A DNA stretch of 7,067 nucleotides, taken from positions 1-7,067 of the forward strand of contig JAFZZX010000191.1 in NCBI GenBank assembly GCA_017615515.1, given 5' to 3'. This DNA comes from Clostridia bacterium. GTDB lineage: Bacteria; Bacillota; Clostridia; Christensenellales; CAG-1252. Numbering within the stretch: position 1 is the first letter of the stretch; every line of letters starts with the position of its first letter. The notes under the pieces are model-generated. The model searched no databases, was not told the DNA's origin, and saw only the letters and a program-made list of their open reading frames with translations. Positions 6,617 to 7,067 of the stretch are shown piece after piece. The translations under genes were made by a program, and so were the position numbers.

Positions 6617-6656
6617 CGAATTGTCGACATTGCAATCACGTTTTTTCGCTATCGCT

Positions 6657-6757
6657 CAATGAATCGAATTGCTCCTTCCGCCATGCGTGTATAGCCCGCA
6701 ATTCATAAAAAACTCCATTCACGTTCCGCCGACTGCGGCATCAGGAGCAATTCATTG
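6657..6757. repeat. MITE-like palindromic element with 15-bp terminal inverted repeats
   Basis: The right end (6743-6757, AGGAGCAATTCATTG) is the exact inverse of the left end (6657-6676) if five bases are removed from the left end, where GAAT is repeated as GAATCGAAT. The rest is A/T-richer than the operon and partly self-complementary. It includes a GCCG-ACTG-CGGC mini-hairpin (6728-6739) and an internal GCAATTCAT (6698-6706) that recurs at 6747-6755. No transposase is nearby. A non-autonomous miniature element or a structured intergenic repeat fits best; no target-site duplication is clear. Confidence 0.55.
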
Positions 6758-6776
6758 TTGCCTACGGCAACGTAGG
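6757..6776 (+). other. Two mutually exclusive hairpins just upstream of a promoter
   Basis: GTTGCC (6757-6762) pairs with GGCAAC (6766-6771) around TAC. Alternatively CCTACG (6761-6766) pairs with CGTAGG (6771-6776) around a GCAA tetraloop. Both stems are perfect 6-bp stems and cannot form together. The pair ends 9 bases before the extended -10 at 6786, so it could be an operator-like dyad or the edge of the preceding repeat element. Confidence 0.45.
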
Positions 6777-6785
6777 TGGGTGGCT

Positions 6786-6794
6786 TGGTATAAT
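6786..6794 (+). promoter_or_regulatory. Upstream extended -10 promoter
   Basis: TGGTATAAT: TG at 6786-6787, then a perfect TATAAT at 6789-6794. The -35 position (GGCAAC) is poor, so this would be an extended -10 promoter starting near 6801. It would give the last gene a 5' leader of about 36 bases. Confidence 0.5.
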
Positions 6795-6801
6795 TTATCA
6801 G

Positions 6802-6830
6802 TTGCATTTTATTTGCTTTTAGTATATAAT
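6802..6830 (+). promoter_or_regulatory. Sigma70-type promoter of the CvpA-like gene, probably leaderless
   Basis: TTGCAT (6802-6807) and a perfect TATAAT (6825-6830) are separated by exactly 17 bases, close to the sigma70/sigmaA consensus. The -10 ends 6 bases before the ATG at 6837, so the predicted start of transcription falls on the start codon. No Shine-Dalgarno lies upstream of that ATG. Confidence 0.75.
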
Positions 6831-6836
6831 GTGCGT

Positions 6837-7067
6837 ATGGGTACTATGGATTTCGTTTTGATCGGCGCGGCGGTACTGTTCGCGCTTATAGGATTGATCA
6901 GAGGCGGAGCGAAGATGTTTTTCGGTCTGTTTATGCTCTTGATCATTATGGTGGGTGCGGCGTTTGCCTCTTCCGCCATCTGTCCGTTGTTCCTGAAAAA
7001 AGAGACCGAGACCTCGGTTGAGTACACCTCGGCGGCGAACCTATTGATGGATCCGATCGCGGGACTC
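6837..7067 (+). CDS. CvpA-like integral membrane protein, N-terminal part (3' end outside window)
   Basis: An open frame of 77 codons runs from the ATG at 6837 to the end of the window with no stop. Residues 4-22 (MDFVLIGAAVLFALIGLIR) form a first membrane segment ending in the IRGG turn, and residues 28-52 form a second hydrophobic segment. The order short N-terminus, helix, G-x-x-RG, helix is that of the CvpA family (colicin V production protein homologues), whose role in Clostridia is poorly defined. The call is from pattern only. A second in-frame ATG at residue 4 (6846) is possible. The first ATG sits at the expected distance for leaderless initiation from the TATAAT at 6825-6830. Codons are less G/C-ending (TTG, GTT, CTT, ATT) than in the operon. 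It lies beyond the terminator and is probably unrelated to sugar use. Confidence 0.7.
   Translation, partial: MGTMDFVLIGAAVLFALIGLIRGGAKMFFGLFMLLIIMVGAAFASSAICPLFLKKETETSVEYTSAANLLMDPIAGL

Noticed and set aside
6147..6662. Open frame of 171 codons running from the SDR gene into the intergenic region
   Set aside because: The first half is an out-of-frame shadow of the SDR gene; the rest is repeat sequence giving an R/S/L-rich string with no family signature.
6644..6670. Possible terminator for the minus strand at the T-run near 6641
   Set aside because: The TTTTTT at 6641-6646 has no stable GC-rich stem next to it on either strand.
6427..6780. CRISPR array or integron attC site
   Set aside because: There are only two diverged direct copies, with no regular spacers and no integrase; the symmetry is palindromic, better explained by terminator and MITE-like repeats.

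Overview
The window carries most of a bacterial carbohydrate-use operon on the + strand, followed by about 410 bases of repeat-rich intergenic DNA and the start of an unrelated membrane-protein gene. Gene content (Gram-positive-type mannonate dehydratase, SDR-type mannonate oxidoreductase, GH130 phosphorylase), strong AAGGAG ribosome binding sites and G/C-ending codons (GAC, AAG, ATC, GCG) suggest a fairly G+C-rich anaerobic gut Firmicute of the Clostridia. That placement is an inference from gene style; no rRNA or other marker is present.

Layout: 1-663, C-terminal part of a GH130 beta-mannoside phosphorylase; 696-1553, sugar epimerase/isomerase-like TIM barrel; 1550-2743, Gfo/Idh/MocA NAD(P)-dependent sugar oxidoreductase, coupled to the previous gene by an ATGA overlap; 2745-3785, mannonate dehydratase UxuA; 3810-5567, a 585-residue cytoplasmic protein resembling (alpha/alpha)6-barrel glycosidases; 5596-6426, SDR-family D-mannonate oxidoreductase. 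The hairpin at 6472-6511 probably ends the operon. The stretch 6427-6836 has no convincing gene. It holds two long imperfect palindromes, a diverged second copy of one palindrome arm, two mutually exclusive small hairpins and two tandem promoters. The last gene (6837 to the window end) is a CvpA-like membrane protein, cut off by the window.

How the genes may work together: no enzyme visible here has a secretion signal, so oligosaccharides are probably imported and split in the cytoplasm by the phosphorylase and the 585-residue putative glycosidase. The uronate part would be channelled as fructuronate to D-mannonate (SDR enzyme) to 2-keto-3-deoxygluconate (UxuA). The oxidoreductase/TIM-barrel pair would oxidise and rearrange a further sugar or the glycoside itself. 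Uronate isomerase (UxaC), KDG kinase, KDPG aldolase, transporter and regulator are not in the window.

The points most worth a second look are: (i) two genes (3810 and 6837) lack a Shine-Dalgarno sequence and have a -10 box ending 6-7 bases before the ATG, which suggests leaderless mRNAs; (ii) the oxidoreductase/TIM-barrel pair, which recalls oxidative glycoside-cleaving systems; (iii) the pairing of a beta-mannoside phosphorylase with the mannonate pathway, which suggests a mannosyl-uronate substrate; (iv) the palindromic, MITE-like elements at 6429-6757.
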